Positions 9,801 to 21,183 of a DNA stretch of 64,000 bases are shown here, one piece after another. The notes under the pieces were generated by a model, which was given only the letters and a program-made list of their open reading frames with translations, had not been told where the DNA came from and did not search any database. Both the position numbers and the translations under genes were made by a program. Each line of letters begins with the position of its first letter. Position 1 is the stretch's first letter. The DNA comes from Planctomycetota bacterium (GTDB taxonomy: Bacteria > Planctomycetota > UBA1135 > GCA-002686595): the NCBI GenBank assembly GCA_021413885.1, contig JAIOPM010000037.1, forward strand, positions 1 to 64,000, written 5' to 3'.

Positions 9801-10470
9801 GCTCGGCTCGATGGACCGCGCCGTGAAGCTCGCGGAGCAAGCCGGCGAACGACGGCTCGAGATGGAGGCGACGGCGCGCATGGGCGGTCTGTTGCTCGAG
9901 GCGAATCGGCCCGAGGAAGCGGAAGCGCGCCTGCGCGACGCGTTATTGATCGCGAACGAGATCGAGGATCGTCGCGGCCAGGCGCTCGCCGGGCTATGGC
10001 TCGCGATCCTGCTCGCCGAACGCAACGATCCGGAGTCCGAGCGCCTGCTCGCGCGGGTCGCCGGGCTCGCGGGCGAGATCGGTCTTTCGCGCGTCGAGGC
10101 GCTCGCGCGCGCGATCGAGGCGCGCACGCATCTGCAGCACGGCGCGAAAGGCGCCGCGGAGCAAGCGGCGGCGCGCGCGAGGGAACTCCTCGATCGTCAC
10201 GGATCCGAACTCGCCGATCGCATCGTCATCGTCGGCACGCAGGCGCTGGTGCTCGCCGCCCTCGGACGCGCGGCCGAAGCGCGCGAGCGCGTGAAGGAGC
10301 TCCGCACCCGTCTGCGCGTCGAAGGGCGGCGCCTCGCGACGGCGTCGCTGCGCCGCAGCCATCGCCTCGCGAGCACTCGGTTGCTCGAGGAGGTCCTCTC
10401 CTCGGACGGGTACATCTACCCCCGCGCGGAGGTGCGCCCCGACGCGCGCGACGACGACCGAGCCGAGTGA
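6856..10470 (+). CDS. Ser/Thr protein kinase-AAA/STAND ATPase-TPR fusion
   Basis: A 1204-residue signalling protein with three parts. The kinase domain (about 1-310) has the glycine loop GSGATGSV, catalytic lysine in EVAVKRLH (K43), catalytic loop HNDVKPEN (HND instead of the usual HRD), DLGF in place of DFG and an APE motif. A P-loop ATPase follows, with Walker A RGAFGSGKS (about 373-381) and Walker B VIFIDDLN (about 487-494), resembling the AAA_16/MalT-type ATPases of PknK-like kinases. The last 500 residues are helical TPR-like repeats (for example YLLHGRYAVATGQYGLARGM, AWLNLGVIELLEDDLEES). No transmembrane helix is seen, so it is probably a cytoplasmic sensor or switch. The ATG at 6856 begins just before the kinase fold; an upstream in-frame ATG adds 17 unlikely residues. 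The ligand and targets are unknown. Confidence 0.88.
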   Translation: MSERTPSIELAGLIGSGATGSVHRGRLLEPFDQLPAGTEVAVKRLHAALCRDARARERFRTEALAGLRVRHPHLVRVLHFDDGDEPRIVMTLVGGTTLERALAEKGPLPEPQLRTVAAQIAGALAALHAKGWTHNDVKPENLRWDEAGRAVLMDLGFARRAAKASGKREDLELAHADGVNPGSLAYLAPERARGEAGSPASDVFALGVALYELATARHPFAPDASEAEASEALHEEVGFSSAALLRKSIDVPGADRLLAAMATARYVPPSRLVPQLSPFFDASLEELLRRDPAGRPNAAEVAKRFAENEASAWWRAQLDLGPGSRRGVMGSPDASHFLPLVGRDAELETLDRLWHDVARSKADGGRGRVLWVRGAFGSGKSRLVGEFGARARRSLEPPLYLYTRCTLDEDVRPCAAILRLLQRYLQLPPGARAGERERGWLGRIVPPKEAATLADALGADFDGTSATALTAALTRWLGALGRGAPLVIFIDDLNFAGEGTLDVLARVSDELAGSRTLVILGWREGEDAVSAPEVTHLRERLLSKSLDQELILGPIDEEAIQSLVMALFHHTAPRLRIAEILYARSRGSPGLVGEILRGLVEHGSMQPYSADDRRWVLTIAPDELPLPESLQQMIGERYQKLPPEDRAWLGRLAVVGGRIDPEYLLRAFQPVTRAEIDSILAKLVRAEWLVPAGGRYRFARPALREAVYRGLGEARKRRLHALAAAALAPLRGKRMSLEDAFQRAFHLRAAAEHAALLRLLGPLIAALERRGQPQRVHSLARWGLDALDALAHTKPRDRLRIRFLEAAADASDRLAIRTEQRQWLDQLSGLDLSPDEDTESLARVYLLHGRYAVATGQYGLARGMLRNAVELARRREDCQEIESESLRRLSAVQAHVGELGDARRLAQEALARSVHEPQRAVAWLNLGVIELLEDDLEESLRAARRALEHMRAAPEWQLPGVLAAAHMLRGRAYRLVGMLGRALGSMDRAVKLAEQAGERRLEMEATARMGGLLLEANRPEEAEARLRDALLIANEIEDRRGQALAGLWLAILLAERNDPESERLLARVAGLAGEIGLSRVEALARAIEARTHLQHGAKGAAEQAAARARELLDRHGSELADRIVIVGTQALVLAALGRAAEARERVKELRTRLRVEGRRLATASLRRSHRLASTRLLEEVLSSDGYIYPRAEVRPDARDDDRAE

Positions 10471-10537
10471 CCGGCCGGGACCCGACGGAGCCCGCCCCGT
10501 CGAGCGCCGACTCGTTCCCCGTTTTCTCGCTAGCTAT

Positions 10538-10560
10538 TGAGATCCGATCTCATCTATGAT
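10538..10560 (+). promoter_or_regulatory. palindromic operator with adjoining -10-like box before the redox operon
   Basis: TGAGATCCGATCTCA (10538-10552) is a perfect 6-bp inverted repeat with a 3-nt centre, in a locally AT-rich island. TATGAT (10555-10560, five of six matches to the -10 consensus) follows 2 nt later, and the porin ATG is 24 nt further on. A regulator bound here would cover the -35 to -10 interval. The 6-3-6 TGAG...CTCA layout resembles Fur-type boxes, but the identity of the regulator is an inference. Confidence 0.5.
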
Positions 10561-10584
10561 CGGCGCCCTCGACGCACGAGAACC

Positions 10585-11799
10585 ATGCTGAACCTACTGC
10601 TCTGCCCCGCGTTCCAAGCCACCTCCGCCGCACCCCAAGACCTATCGACGCGCTTGACGCGGGTCGAGCGCGAGCTCGCGAAGCTCGGTGAGGCCTCGAT
10701 GCCGCTGTCGAAGTCGCTCGCCGAAGCCGCCTCCGGCGAGCCGTGGTACGAGCGGTTCACCGTCGGCGGCTACGGCGAGATCCACTACAACCAGCCGCAG
10801 AGCGGCGGCAACCAGATCGACATCCACCGCTTCGTCCTGTACCTCGGGTACCGGTTCGACGATTGGATCTCGCTGCACTCCGAGACGGAGATCGAGCACG
10901 CGTTCGTCGAGGAAGGCAACGGCGAGATCGTGCTCGAGCAGATGTACGTCGAGTTCGCGCTCGACGCGGACCTGTCGGTGCGCGTCGGGCGAGTGCTCGC
11001 CCCGCTCGGGATCATCAACCAGCGCCACGAACCGCCGACCTTCCAGAGCGTCGAACGTCCGGCGGTCGAGACCGTGATCCTGCCGTCGACGTGGACGTTG
11101 GACGGCGTCGGCGTCGCGGGACGTTTCTCGCCGAGCCTCTCGTATCAGGCCTATTTGACCAATGGGCTCGACGGCGCGGGCTTCTCGGCACTCGACGGCC
11201 TCCGCGGCGGCCGGCAGGAAGAGCGGCCCGGCGTGACGCACGCGTCGCTCTCGGGCCGTTTGGACTGGTTCCCGCTCGACAGCCTCGAGCACGATCTGCG
11301 CCTCGGATTGGGTGCTTTCGGCGGCGACGTCGACAACGGTGACGAAGGTACGGCGCCGGGCGTCGATGCCGACGTGGTCGTCGTCGCCGGCGACTTCGAC
11401 TACGGCTGGAAGGACCTCGAGTTCCGCGGCGTGTACGCGTGGGAAGACATCGATGGAGCGGCGGAGCTCTCGAACGTCACCGGCGAGACCGTGGCGTCGC
11501 GCATCGAGGGCTGGTACCTGGAAAGCGCGTGGCGCTGTCTGCCGGAACGCTGGAAGACCGGACGCCTCGCCGAGGCGGAAGGGCGACTCTTCGTGCGCTA
11601 CGAGGACTTCGACACGCAGGCAGAAGTGCCGACGGGCTTCGCCGCAAACCCCGCCGGCGATCGCAACCAATGGGTGTTCGGCGTGAGCTTCCATCCGAAC
11701 CCTTCCGTGGTGCTCAAGGCCGACCTCGAGGTGCGCGACGACGCAGCCGGCGCGGCCGTGCCCGAACGATTCAACCTCGGCATCGGTTGGAGCTTCTGA
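10585..11799 (+). CDS. outer-membrane beta-barrel porin-like protein
   Basis: A 404-residue exported protein. A short hydrophobic start (MLNLLLCPAFQATSA) is followed by a predicted coiled segment (LSTRLTRVERELAKLG) and then alternating beta strands typical of a porin: FTVGGYGEIHYN, HRFVLYLGYRFDDW, LHSETEIEHAF, EQMYVEFALDADLSVRVGRVLAPLGI. The chain ends in a C-terminal aromatic residue (GIGWSF), the usual signal for BAM-dependent insertion. The N-terminal coiled coil plus barrel is like porins of the OprO/P group and other diderm porins. It is the first gene of a three-gene operon and its TGA overlaps the next ATG (TGATG). The cargo is unknown; the neighbours point to metal or redox chemistry. 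Confidence 0.75.
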   Translation: MLNLLLCPAFQATSAAPQDLSTRLTRVERELAKLGEASMPLSKSLAEAASGEPWYERFTVGGYGEIHYNQPQSGGNQIDIHRFVLYLGYRFDDWISLHSETEIEHAFVEEGNGEIVLEQMYVEFALDADLSVRVGRVLAPLGIINQRHEPPTFQSVERPAVETVILPSTWTLDGVGVAGRFSPSLSYQAYLTNGLDGAGFSALDGLRGGRQEERPGVTHASLSGRLDWFPLDSLEHDLRLGLGAFGGDVDNGDEGTAPGVDADVVVVAGDFDYGWKDLEFRGVYAWEDIDGAAELSNVTGETVASRIEGWYLESAWRCLPERWKTGRLAEAEGRLFVRYEDFDTQAEVPTGFAANPAGDRNQWVFGVSFHPNPSVVLKADLEVRDDAAGAAVPERFNLGIGWSF

Positions 11800-13385
11800 T
11801 GGAGCGAGAGAGTTCGCGCGGAGGTGGAATCGGGTGGCGGCGCCTGTTCGCGACCGCGGCCGCAGTCGGAATCGCCGTGATCGCGACCACCTCGCGCGGC
11901 TTCGCGCGCGGCGACTACCTCACCCGCGAACAGGCGTTGGCGCTCGCGTTCCCGAGCGCGAAGACGATCGAGGTTCGGGAAGCGAAGTTCGACGCGGCTG
12001 CGGTCGCGTCGCTCCAACCGGAACTGCGGCGCAAGTCGGTGCCGGCCCAATTGAGCTTCTACGAGGCGCGCGACGAACACGGCGCCACCCGCGGATACGC
12101 GATCGTGCGCGACGTGCTCGGGAAGAGTGAGCCGATCACCTACCTGTCGGCCTTCGACGGCGCGCGGCGCGTGCAAGCGATCGAGATCCTCTCCTATCGC
12201 GAATCCCACGGCGGTGAAGTGGGACGCGAGGCTTTCCGCAGGCAGTTCGTCGGCAAGGACCGAGAAGCGAAGCTCGCGCTCGGAGGCGACATTCGCAATG
12301 TGTCGGGCGCGACGATCTCTTGCCGCGCGATCACCGATGCGGTGCACGACGACTTGCTGTTGCTCGATGCCGCAGTGCGGAGCACGCCGACACTCGTCGA
12401 GTCCCGAGCGCCGGAGTCGCGGCCGACGACCGGCGACGCCGAGATTCGGCGTGCGCGCGTCTGCATGGGAACCAGCCTCGAAATCAGCGTTGCCGACGTT
12501 GCGCCGGAGATTGCCGACCCCGCGATCGAGGCGGCGTTCGCCGAGGGAGCGCGTCTCGACGGCTTGTTGAGTCACTACCGCGACGACAGCGACATTTCGC
12601 GCCTCAATCGCGCCGCCGGCGGCGAGCGCATCGCGGTCTCGAGCGAAACACTCGAGGTCCTTGCGGAGAGCATTCGCCTCGCGCGAGCGACGCAAGGAGC
12701 CTTCGATCCCTGCCTCGGGGCGGCGTGCGATCTGTGGACTGCGGCGGCGCGCTCGCAACAGTGGCCGGATGAAGTCGAGATCGGTCGGGCAAGGGAGATT
12801 TCCGGCGTCCGCTATCTCGAGCTCAGTCCGGCGGAGTCGACTGCAAGACTCGCCAAGGCGGGTGTGCGACTGGATCTCGGCGGTATCGGCAAGGGGTATG
12901 CGCTCGATCGGATGGGTGCTGTGCTGCGACGCAATGGCGTCGCGTGCGCGCTGCTCAACTTCGGCGGGCAGATCCTTGCCCTCGATCCACCGCGAGGAAC
13001 CGAGGGTTGGAACGTCGATGTTGCCGCATCTTGGGACCGACGGGTCGTCGTCGCGCGCCTGCGGATCGCGCGGGCATCGGTCGCCACCAGCTCGGACGCC
13101 GAGCGCGGCGGTACGATCGGGACACGGCCGGTCTCCCACATCGTGGTGCCCTCGACCGCTCTACCCGCCTCGGCCACAGCTTCGGTGACCATCTACGCGA
13201 GATCCGCGCTCGACGCCGACGCATGGTCGACTGCCGCGTTCGTGCTCGGCCCCGATGCCGAGCGACTTACGGAGGACCAAGGGATCGGAGCCTTCTGGAT
13301 TCAGACGGATCGACGACTCCTCAGCAACTCGGTATACGCGTCCATCGCCTGCGACGCTGGCGGAGATCGTGCGCCTGAACGGTAG
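11799..13385 (+). CDS. FMN_bind-ApbE fusion (self-flavinylating periplasmic redox protein)
   Basis: A 528-residue protein joining a flavin carrier to the enzyme that loads it. The N-terminus has a Tat-like or single-span signal (WRRLFATAAAVGIAVIA, about 13-29). Residues about 45-190 form an FMN_bind domain with the flavinylation motif SGAT (169-172), as in NqrC and RnfG, where FMN is linked to the threonine by a phosphoester bond. Residues about 218-520 form an ApbE (FAD:protein FMN transferase) domain: MGTSLEIS, DSDISRLN, GGIGKGYALD (361-370), LLNFGGQI and a late SHIVVP. The ATG overlaps the porin stop (TGATG) and has GGAG 7 nt upstream. The fusion implies cis flavinylation outside the cytoplasm. 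Domain calls are firm; the electron donor and acceptor are inferred. Confidence 0.87.
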   Translation: MERESSRGGGIGWRRLFATAAAVGIAVIATTSRGFARGDYLTREQALALAFPSAKTIEVREAKFDAAAVASLQPELRRKSVPAQLSFYEARDEHGATRGYAIVRDVLGKSEPITYLSAFDGARRVQAIEILSYRESHGGEVGREAFRRQFVGKDREAKLALGGDIRNVSGATISCRAITDAVHDDLLLLDAAVRSTPTLVESRAPESRPTTGDAEIRRARVCMGTSLEISVADVAPEIADPAIEAAFAEGARLDGLLSHYRDDSDISRLNRAAGGERIAVSSETLEVLAESIRLARATQGAFDPCLGAACDLWTAAARSQQWPDEVEIGRAREISGVRYLELSPAESTARLAKAGVRLDLGGIGKGYALDRMGAVLRRNGVACALLNFGGQILALDPPRGTEGWNVDVAASWDRRVVVARLRIARASVATSSDAERGGTIGTRPVSHIVVPSTALPASATASVTIYARSALDADAWSTAAFVLGPDAERLTEDQGIGAFWIQTDRRLLSNSVYASIACDAGGDRAPER

Positions 13386-13794
13386 ACGCGCACTCGCATT
13401 CACGGGCGCGATGTCCGCGGCCAGCGGGATTGCGCTCGTGTGGATTCGACTCTTCTGCGACCCCGCCGACGAGTTCTCGACCGTTCGACATCCCGCAGAA
13501 GCGTGGATACTACTCGCACATCGCTGGAGCGCGCCACTGGCCATAGCCGCGATAGGGTGGACGGTCGGGGACCACGCTGCGGTGCAACTCCAGCGCGCGG
13601 TCTCCGAGAAGGCGACGGGGGTGCCGGTGCTCGTTCTACTTGGCGCCGTCATCGCGAGCGGGACAGCCCTGCAGACTCTCGATCTCGGCAACGCTCGAAC
13701 GGCGTTCACTTGGCTCCACGTTGGCCTCAACACGGCCACCGCCGTGGTGATCGTGGCGCATGTGCTCGCCGCGCGACGGCGGACGACCCGCTGA
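13369..13794 (+). CDS. small four-helix membrane protein, possible b-type cytochrome
   Basis: A 141-residue integral membrane protein with four predicted helices (about 8-29, 45-70, 84-104, 112-134). Histidines lie in helix 2 (H51, H69) and helix 4 (H117, H131); the H117-H131 spacing of 14 and the paired placement match the bis-histidine heme ligation of small b-type cytochromes such as DUF4405 or cytochrome b561-like proteins. The GTG at 13369 was chosen because GGAG precedes it by 3 nt of spacer and the longer frame adds a non-membrane stretch. It overlaps the FMN_bind-ApbE gene by 17 nt. It could pass electrons from the quinol pool to the FMN carrier. Heme binding is inferred, not shown. 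Confidence 0.65.
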   Translation: MRLNGRRALAFTGAMSAASGIALVWIRLFCDPADEFSTVRHPAEAWILLAHRWSAPLAIAAIGWTVGDHAAVQLQRAVSEKATGVPVLVLLGAVIASGTALQTLDLGNARTAFTWLHVGLNTATAVVIVAHVLAARRRTTR

Positions 13795-13850
13795 ACGAAC
13801 GTGATTGAGGCTCGCGGGCTCTGCGGACGCGCGAGAGGAGTCCAAACGAA

Positions 13851-13881
13851 AAAGGGCCTCTCCGCAACGGAGAGGCCCTTT
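13851..13881 (-). terminator. intrinsic terminator of the rRNA operon
   Basis: A perfect 14-bp stem (AAAGGGCCTCTCCG and its complement) with a 3-nt loop. On the minus strand it is followed by TTTTTCG, a U-rich run formed partly by the stem end. It lies 9 bp past the 5S gene. Confidence 0.9.
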
Positions 13882-13889
13882 GAGAAAAA

Positions 13890-13996
13890 CCCGGCGACAA
13901 CCTACTTTCTCACGTATGCAATATCATCGGCGATTCCTGCTTGACGACCGTGTTCGGGATGGGAACGGGTATGACCAGGAATCTATGGTCACCGGG
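13890..13996 (-). rRNA. rrf: 5S ribosomal RNA
   Basis: The minus strand reads CCCGGTGACCATAG at the 5' end and GTTGTCGCCGGG at the 3' end, which pair over 9 bp as the closing stem of 5S rRNA. The conserved CCCATCCCGAACACGG loop is present. About 107 nt; the ends may be off by a few bases. Confidence 0.93.
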
Positions 13997-14117
13997 AGTA
14001 CGAGCGGGACGCATGAGGCGATCCCGCTATGTAAGAAGGTGAATCGGGGGAAGTGGCCAAGGAACCAAACAATGCGTTCCTTCTTCCTTGCCGCCGCAGA
14101 GCGGCGACGTGGAAAAA

Positions 14118-17093
<2,976 letters not shown>

Positions 17094-17142
17094 ACGCTCT
17101 TACTTGTTTCCGTAATTGCCACTTCATTCCCGATTCACCTTG

Positions 17143-17154
17143 TTTTCAAAGAGC
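17143..17154 (-). promoter_or_regulatory. boxA-like antitermination element in the 16S-23S spacer
   Basis: The minus strand reads GCTCTTTGAAAAC, the same core as the boxA-like site in the 16S leader, about 50 nt before 23S. In enterobacteria the same two positions carry boxA for Nus-dependent antitermination. Confidence 0.6.
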
Positions 17155-17232
17155 GTTCGACGCGAAACGCGTCGAAGCGTGACCCTTGCCGATCCATCTA
17201 TTCCCTCGAGGCTCGCGCACCCGACGCGCACC

Positions 17233-17308
17233 TGGTGGAGGCGACGGGACTCGAACCCACGACCGCCTGGTTGCAAACCAGGTGCTCTACCAGCTGAGCT
17301 ACGCCCCC
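17233..17308 (-). tRNA. tRNA-Ala (TGC)
   Basis: A 76-nt cloverleaf. Acceptor GGGGGCG pairs with CGCCTCC, the D-arm is AGCTCAGCTGG, the anticodon stem CCTGG/CCAGG encloses loop TTTGCAA (anticodon TGC), the T-arm is GGGTTCGAGTCCC, and CCA is encoded. It lies in the 16S-23S spacer. Confidence 0.98.
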
Positions 17309-17343
17309 GGTAGACCGCGACTGCGGCCTCCGATACAAGCTCA

Positions 17344-17420
17344 TGGTGGGCCTGACTGGACTTGAACCAGAGACCTCCCGCTTATCAGGCGGACGCTCTA
17401 ACCAACTGAGCTACAGGCCC
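17344..17420 (-). tRNA. tRNA-Ile (GAT)
   Basis: A 77-nt cloverleaf. Acceptor GGGCCTG pairs with CAGGCCC, anticodon loop CTGATAA gives anticodon GAT, the T-arm holds GGTTCAAGTCC, and CCA is encoded. It precedes tRNA-Ala in transcription order, the classic Ile-Ala spacer pair. Confidence 0.98.
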
Positions 17421-17565
17421 CGAGGTCCTCTGAGCCCCGGTATTCCTGTCGCCAGGGCTCGAGGTGAGCGATGGATCGATGATCAAAAAAGAGTGGCCCT
17501 ATTCACCGTGCAAAGCAGCCTATGCTTCGCCACGCGACACGAGGTCGCGCGTCTAACATTATCCG

Positions 17566-19102
<1,537 letters not shown>

Positions 19103-19195
19103 GTTTGTCTGGTTCGTTGGAAAAAAAATTTGTCGCGTCGCGCCGGCTAAGGCGCGCCACGACTCCGCTCGCACGGTTTCAAGGGCCACCCTTGT

Positions 19196-19207
19196 TTTCA
19201 AAGAGCA
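19196..19207 (-). promoter_or_regulatory. boxA-like antitermination element in the 16S leader
   Basis: The minus strand reads TGCTCTTTGAAA, a near-match to the rRNA boxA core TGCTCTTTAACA, about 95 nt upstream of 16S. It directly follows a stable tetraloop hairpin, as boxB precedes or adjoins boxA in nut-like sites. Confidence 0.65.
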
Positions 19208-19228
19208 CCAAGGCCCGAAGGCCTCGGT
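19207..19228 (-). promoter_or_regulatory. TTCG-tetraloop hairpin next to boxA (boxB-like)
   Basis: ACCGAGGCC-TTCG-GGCCTTGGT on the minus strand forms a 9-bp stem with one G-U pair and a stable tetraloop. It sits at the 5' side of the boxA-like element in the rRNA leader. Confidence 0.5.
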
Positions 19229-19317
19229 TGTTCGATCCTGTCAGCGGCTGTTGCAACCGCTTAGGTGACCTTTAGACACGCTTTCGACGCGCATCCGCCG
19301 TTCACCAGGGGTCGCAG

Positions 19318-19345
19318 AGGATAGGGCCTGAAGGACCCGTGTCAA
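19318..19345 (-). promoter_or_regulatory. sigma70-type rRNA operon promoter
   Basis: A perfect TTGACA (19340-19345), 16-nt spacer and TATCCT (19318-19323) on the minus strand. It would start transcription near 19310, giving a leader of about 208 nt before 16S. Confidence 0.75.
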
Positions 19346-19539
19346 TGCTCGCGCGGAAAAAGCGGCCGCCGCGTCCACGCCATCCGCAAGTCAGTACTAG
19401 TAAGGAACTTGCGATCACATCGAAGTCGCATCTTTGGTCGCTAAAACGTGCTGCGGGCCGCGCGACCTAGGCGGGCAAGGCCCCAGTTTGGCGCCTCTAG
19501 ACCGGGCCCACGGCGGCCGGCTCTCACCCGCACGCCCCT

Positions 19540-20808
19540 TCAGGGCTGAACCTGGATCTGCGCGCCCTCGGGCAGGATGTCGAACAGGAGCTCGGCATCG
19601 ACGTTCCGCAGCCGCACGCAGCCCTGGCTGACGCGCCCGCCGACGCCGGCCTCCACGTTGGTTCCGTGGAACCCGATCGACGTTTTTTGGCCGTCGCGCA
19701 GCCACGGAATCCACCGCGTGCCCAACGGGTTCTCGGGATCGCCGAACGGGATCGGCTTGCCGCCCTCGGGGAACCACATCGGGTTCTTCTGCTTCGGGCC
19801 GACCGTGTACGTGCCGATCGGGGTGTCGTGGCCGTCGCGGCCGACGCCGATCTCGAACGCGGCGGCGACGTCCTCGCCGAGCTGATAGAGCATCCAACGC
19901 GACGACACGTCGACCAGCACGCTCGCGCGATCCGTCGGGACGCGCAGCACGTCGCCGGGCTTGATCGCCGTCTCGCTCTTCAACTGGTTGGCCTGCTCGA
20001 GCAAGCCCGTGCAGATCAAGAGGTCGGCGCGGTCCTTCAGCACGCGCTTGCGGATAGCCGTCAGGCTGTCGCCCGCCTTCACCGTGACGTTGAACGCTGG
20101 CCAACCACCGCGGGCATTCCAGCGATGGCTGCGTTGCGCCTGCGCCAAAGGCTGATTCCAGCGCGCCAGCGTCGCGGGATCGCCTTCCCAGGGCGCGCCG
20201 AGCTCGTCGCGCATCAACGACGAGAACAATTTCGCCGCGACCGCGGGCTCGTTGCGCGCGAGGGCCTCGCGGCCTTCACGTTCGCGGAGGACCATGTCCA
20301 TCGCATGGGCGAGCGGCTGATCGGCGCCGTACGCCGCGGGCGCGGCACGCTTGCCCGAGCCGCCGATCGCCGACGCGAGCACTTCGCGTTCACCGGCGGA
20401 GAGTTCGTCCTCGTCGAGGTCGCTCGCGAGCTTGCGCGCTTCCGCAGTAGAGCCCTGCGCCGCCAGCGAAAGTGCCAAAACGAGCGAGCGACGATCCGCC
20501 TGGAGGTTCGCGCCGTCGCGCGCGAGCCACGTCTTCAGATCGGCGGGCGTCAAGTGCACCAACGCCGCGGCGAGCGCGACGTCTTCGGCCCCACGCGCCG
20601 TACGCGGCGCGCGAGCCGGATCTCGAGGCGCCGCGACGGGCGGTGTCGTCGGATTGGTCGCCGCATTCGCTCCGCCGGCCGCGCCGGCGTCGTTCATCGG
20701 CACGAATCCGGCCGGGCCCTCGCTCGCTTCGACGTTTCCGTCGTGCCCGCAGGCGGACGCCACGACCCACAGGAAAGCGCCCCAACTCAGCCGCGCCGAC
20801 GTGCGCAT
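19540..20808 (-). CDS. LysM-containing L,D-transpeptidase lipoprotein
   Basis: A 422-residue exported enzyme of the YkuD (ErfK/YbiS) family, which forms 3-3 peptidoglycan cross-links or attaches proteins to peptidoglycan. The start MRTSARLSWGAFLWVVASAC gives a signal peptide with lipobox-like ASAC. A long low-complexity linker follows, then a LysM domain (VKAGDSLTAIRKRVL to IKPGDVLRVP) and the catalytic YkuD domain ending in the HGT...SQGCVRL motif with the active cysteine. The presence of this enzyme implies a peptidoglycan wall. The ATG at 20808 was chosen over an upstream extension because it begins the signal peptide. TATCAT at 20868-20873 may be its -10 element. Confidence 0.88.
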   Translation of the reverse strand: MRTSARLSWGAFLWVVASACGHDGNVEASEGPAGFVPMNDAGAAGGANAATNPTTPPVAAPRDPARAPRTARGAEDVALAAALVHLTPADLKTWLARDGANLQADRRSLVLALSLAAQGSTAEARKLASDLDEDELSAGEREVLASAIGGSGKRAAPAAYGADQPLAHAMDMVLREREGREALARNEPAVAAKLFSSLMRDELGAPWEGDPATLARWNQPLAQAQRSHRWNARGGWPAFNVTVKAGDSLTAIRKRVLKDRADLLICTGLLEQANQLKSETAIKPGDVLRVPTDRASVLVDVSSRWMLYQLGEDVAAAFEIGVGRDGHDTPIGTYTVGPKQKNPMWFPEGGKPIPFGDPENPLGTRWIPWLRDGQKTSIGFHGTNVEAGVGGRVSQGCVRLRNVDAELLFDILPEGAQIQVQP

Positions 20809-21183
20809 CTGCCCCTCGTTCTTTCGCTCGTTTCGTGCCTGAACTCGATGCCTTGGACCGGGCGCGGATGATAGCCGTGCGACGCACGCCGACGCGCGGA
20901 AACGTCGCAATCCAGGCGCAAGCTCGACGCGCGAACTCACGTCGCCGAGCGACGCGAGCTCGTCACATCCAGAGCGAGCGGAACGGGGGGCCCCGGTGAT
21001 GCCGTGCCGCGTGGATCCCGGAACCCGTTGGATCCAGGGTGGGCCCGACTGGGCAACGAGTGCCGTGAAGAATGGGCCCGTGGAATGGCTTGTAGGCTCC
21101 GGAGGATTGACGCAGGTTCACCTGCACCTCCAGGGTTACCCCCGCACGGAAACTAACACCGCGCGGCGCGCGCGACAACCGCG
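20809..21183. other. 375-bp intergenic region between ileS and the transpeptidase gene
   Basis: No open frame or RNA gene is supported. Visible features are a nested hairpin at 21101-21131, two GGATCC copies within 30 bp, repeated GGGCCC segments near 21050-21080, and a TATCAT hexamer at 20868-20873 (minus strand) that could serve the transpeptidase gene. Confidence 0.5.
21101..21131 (-). terminator. hairpin downstream of ileS, weak terminator candidate
   Basis: A two-part inverted repeat: outer GGAGG/CCTCC and inner GCAGGT-TC-ACCTGC. It lies 53 bp past the ileS stop codon. There is no U-run on the minus strand, so it may be a processing or stability structure instead. Confidence 0.3.

Larger units (their letters stand above)
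19103..19539. other. rRNA promoter and leader region without genes
   Basis: The 437 bp between 16S and the L,D-transpeptidase stop hold, on the minus strand, a promoter (19318-19345), a transcribed leader of about 200 nt, a TTCG-type hairpin (19207-19228), a boxA-like element (19196-19207) and an A/T-rich run just before 16S. The part from 19346 to 19539 shows nothing clear beyond the possible 3' untranslated end of the transpeptidase gene. Confidence 0.7.

Noticed and set aside
6841..9840. 999-residue open frame on the minus strand
   Set aside because: Antisense to the kinase-ATPase gene, with composition typical of a shadow frame.
21101..21131. Strong intrinsic terminator for ileS
   Set aside because: The hairpin is good but no U-run follows on the transcribed strand; kept only as a weak candidate.
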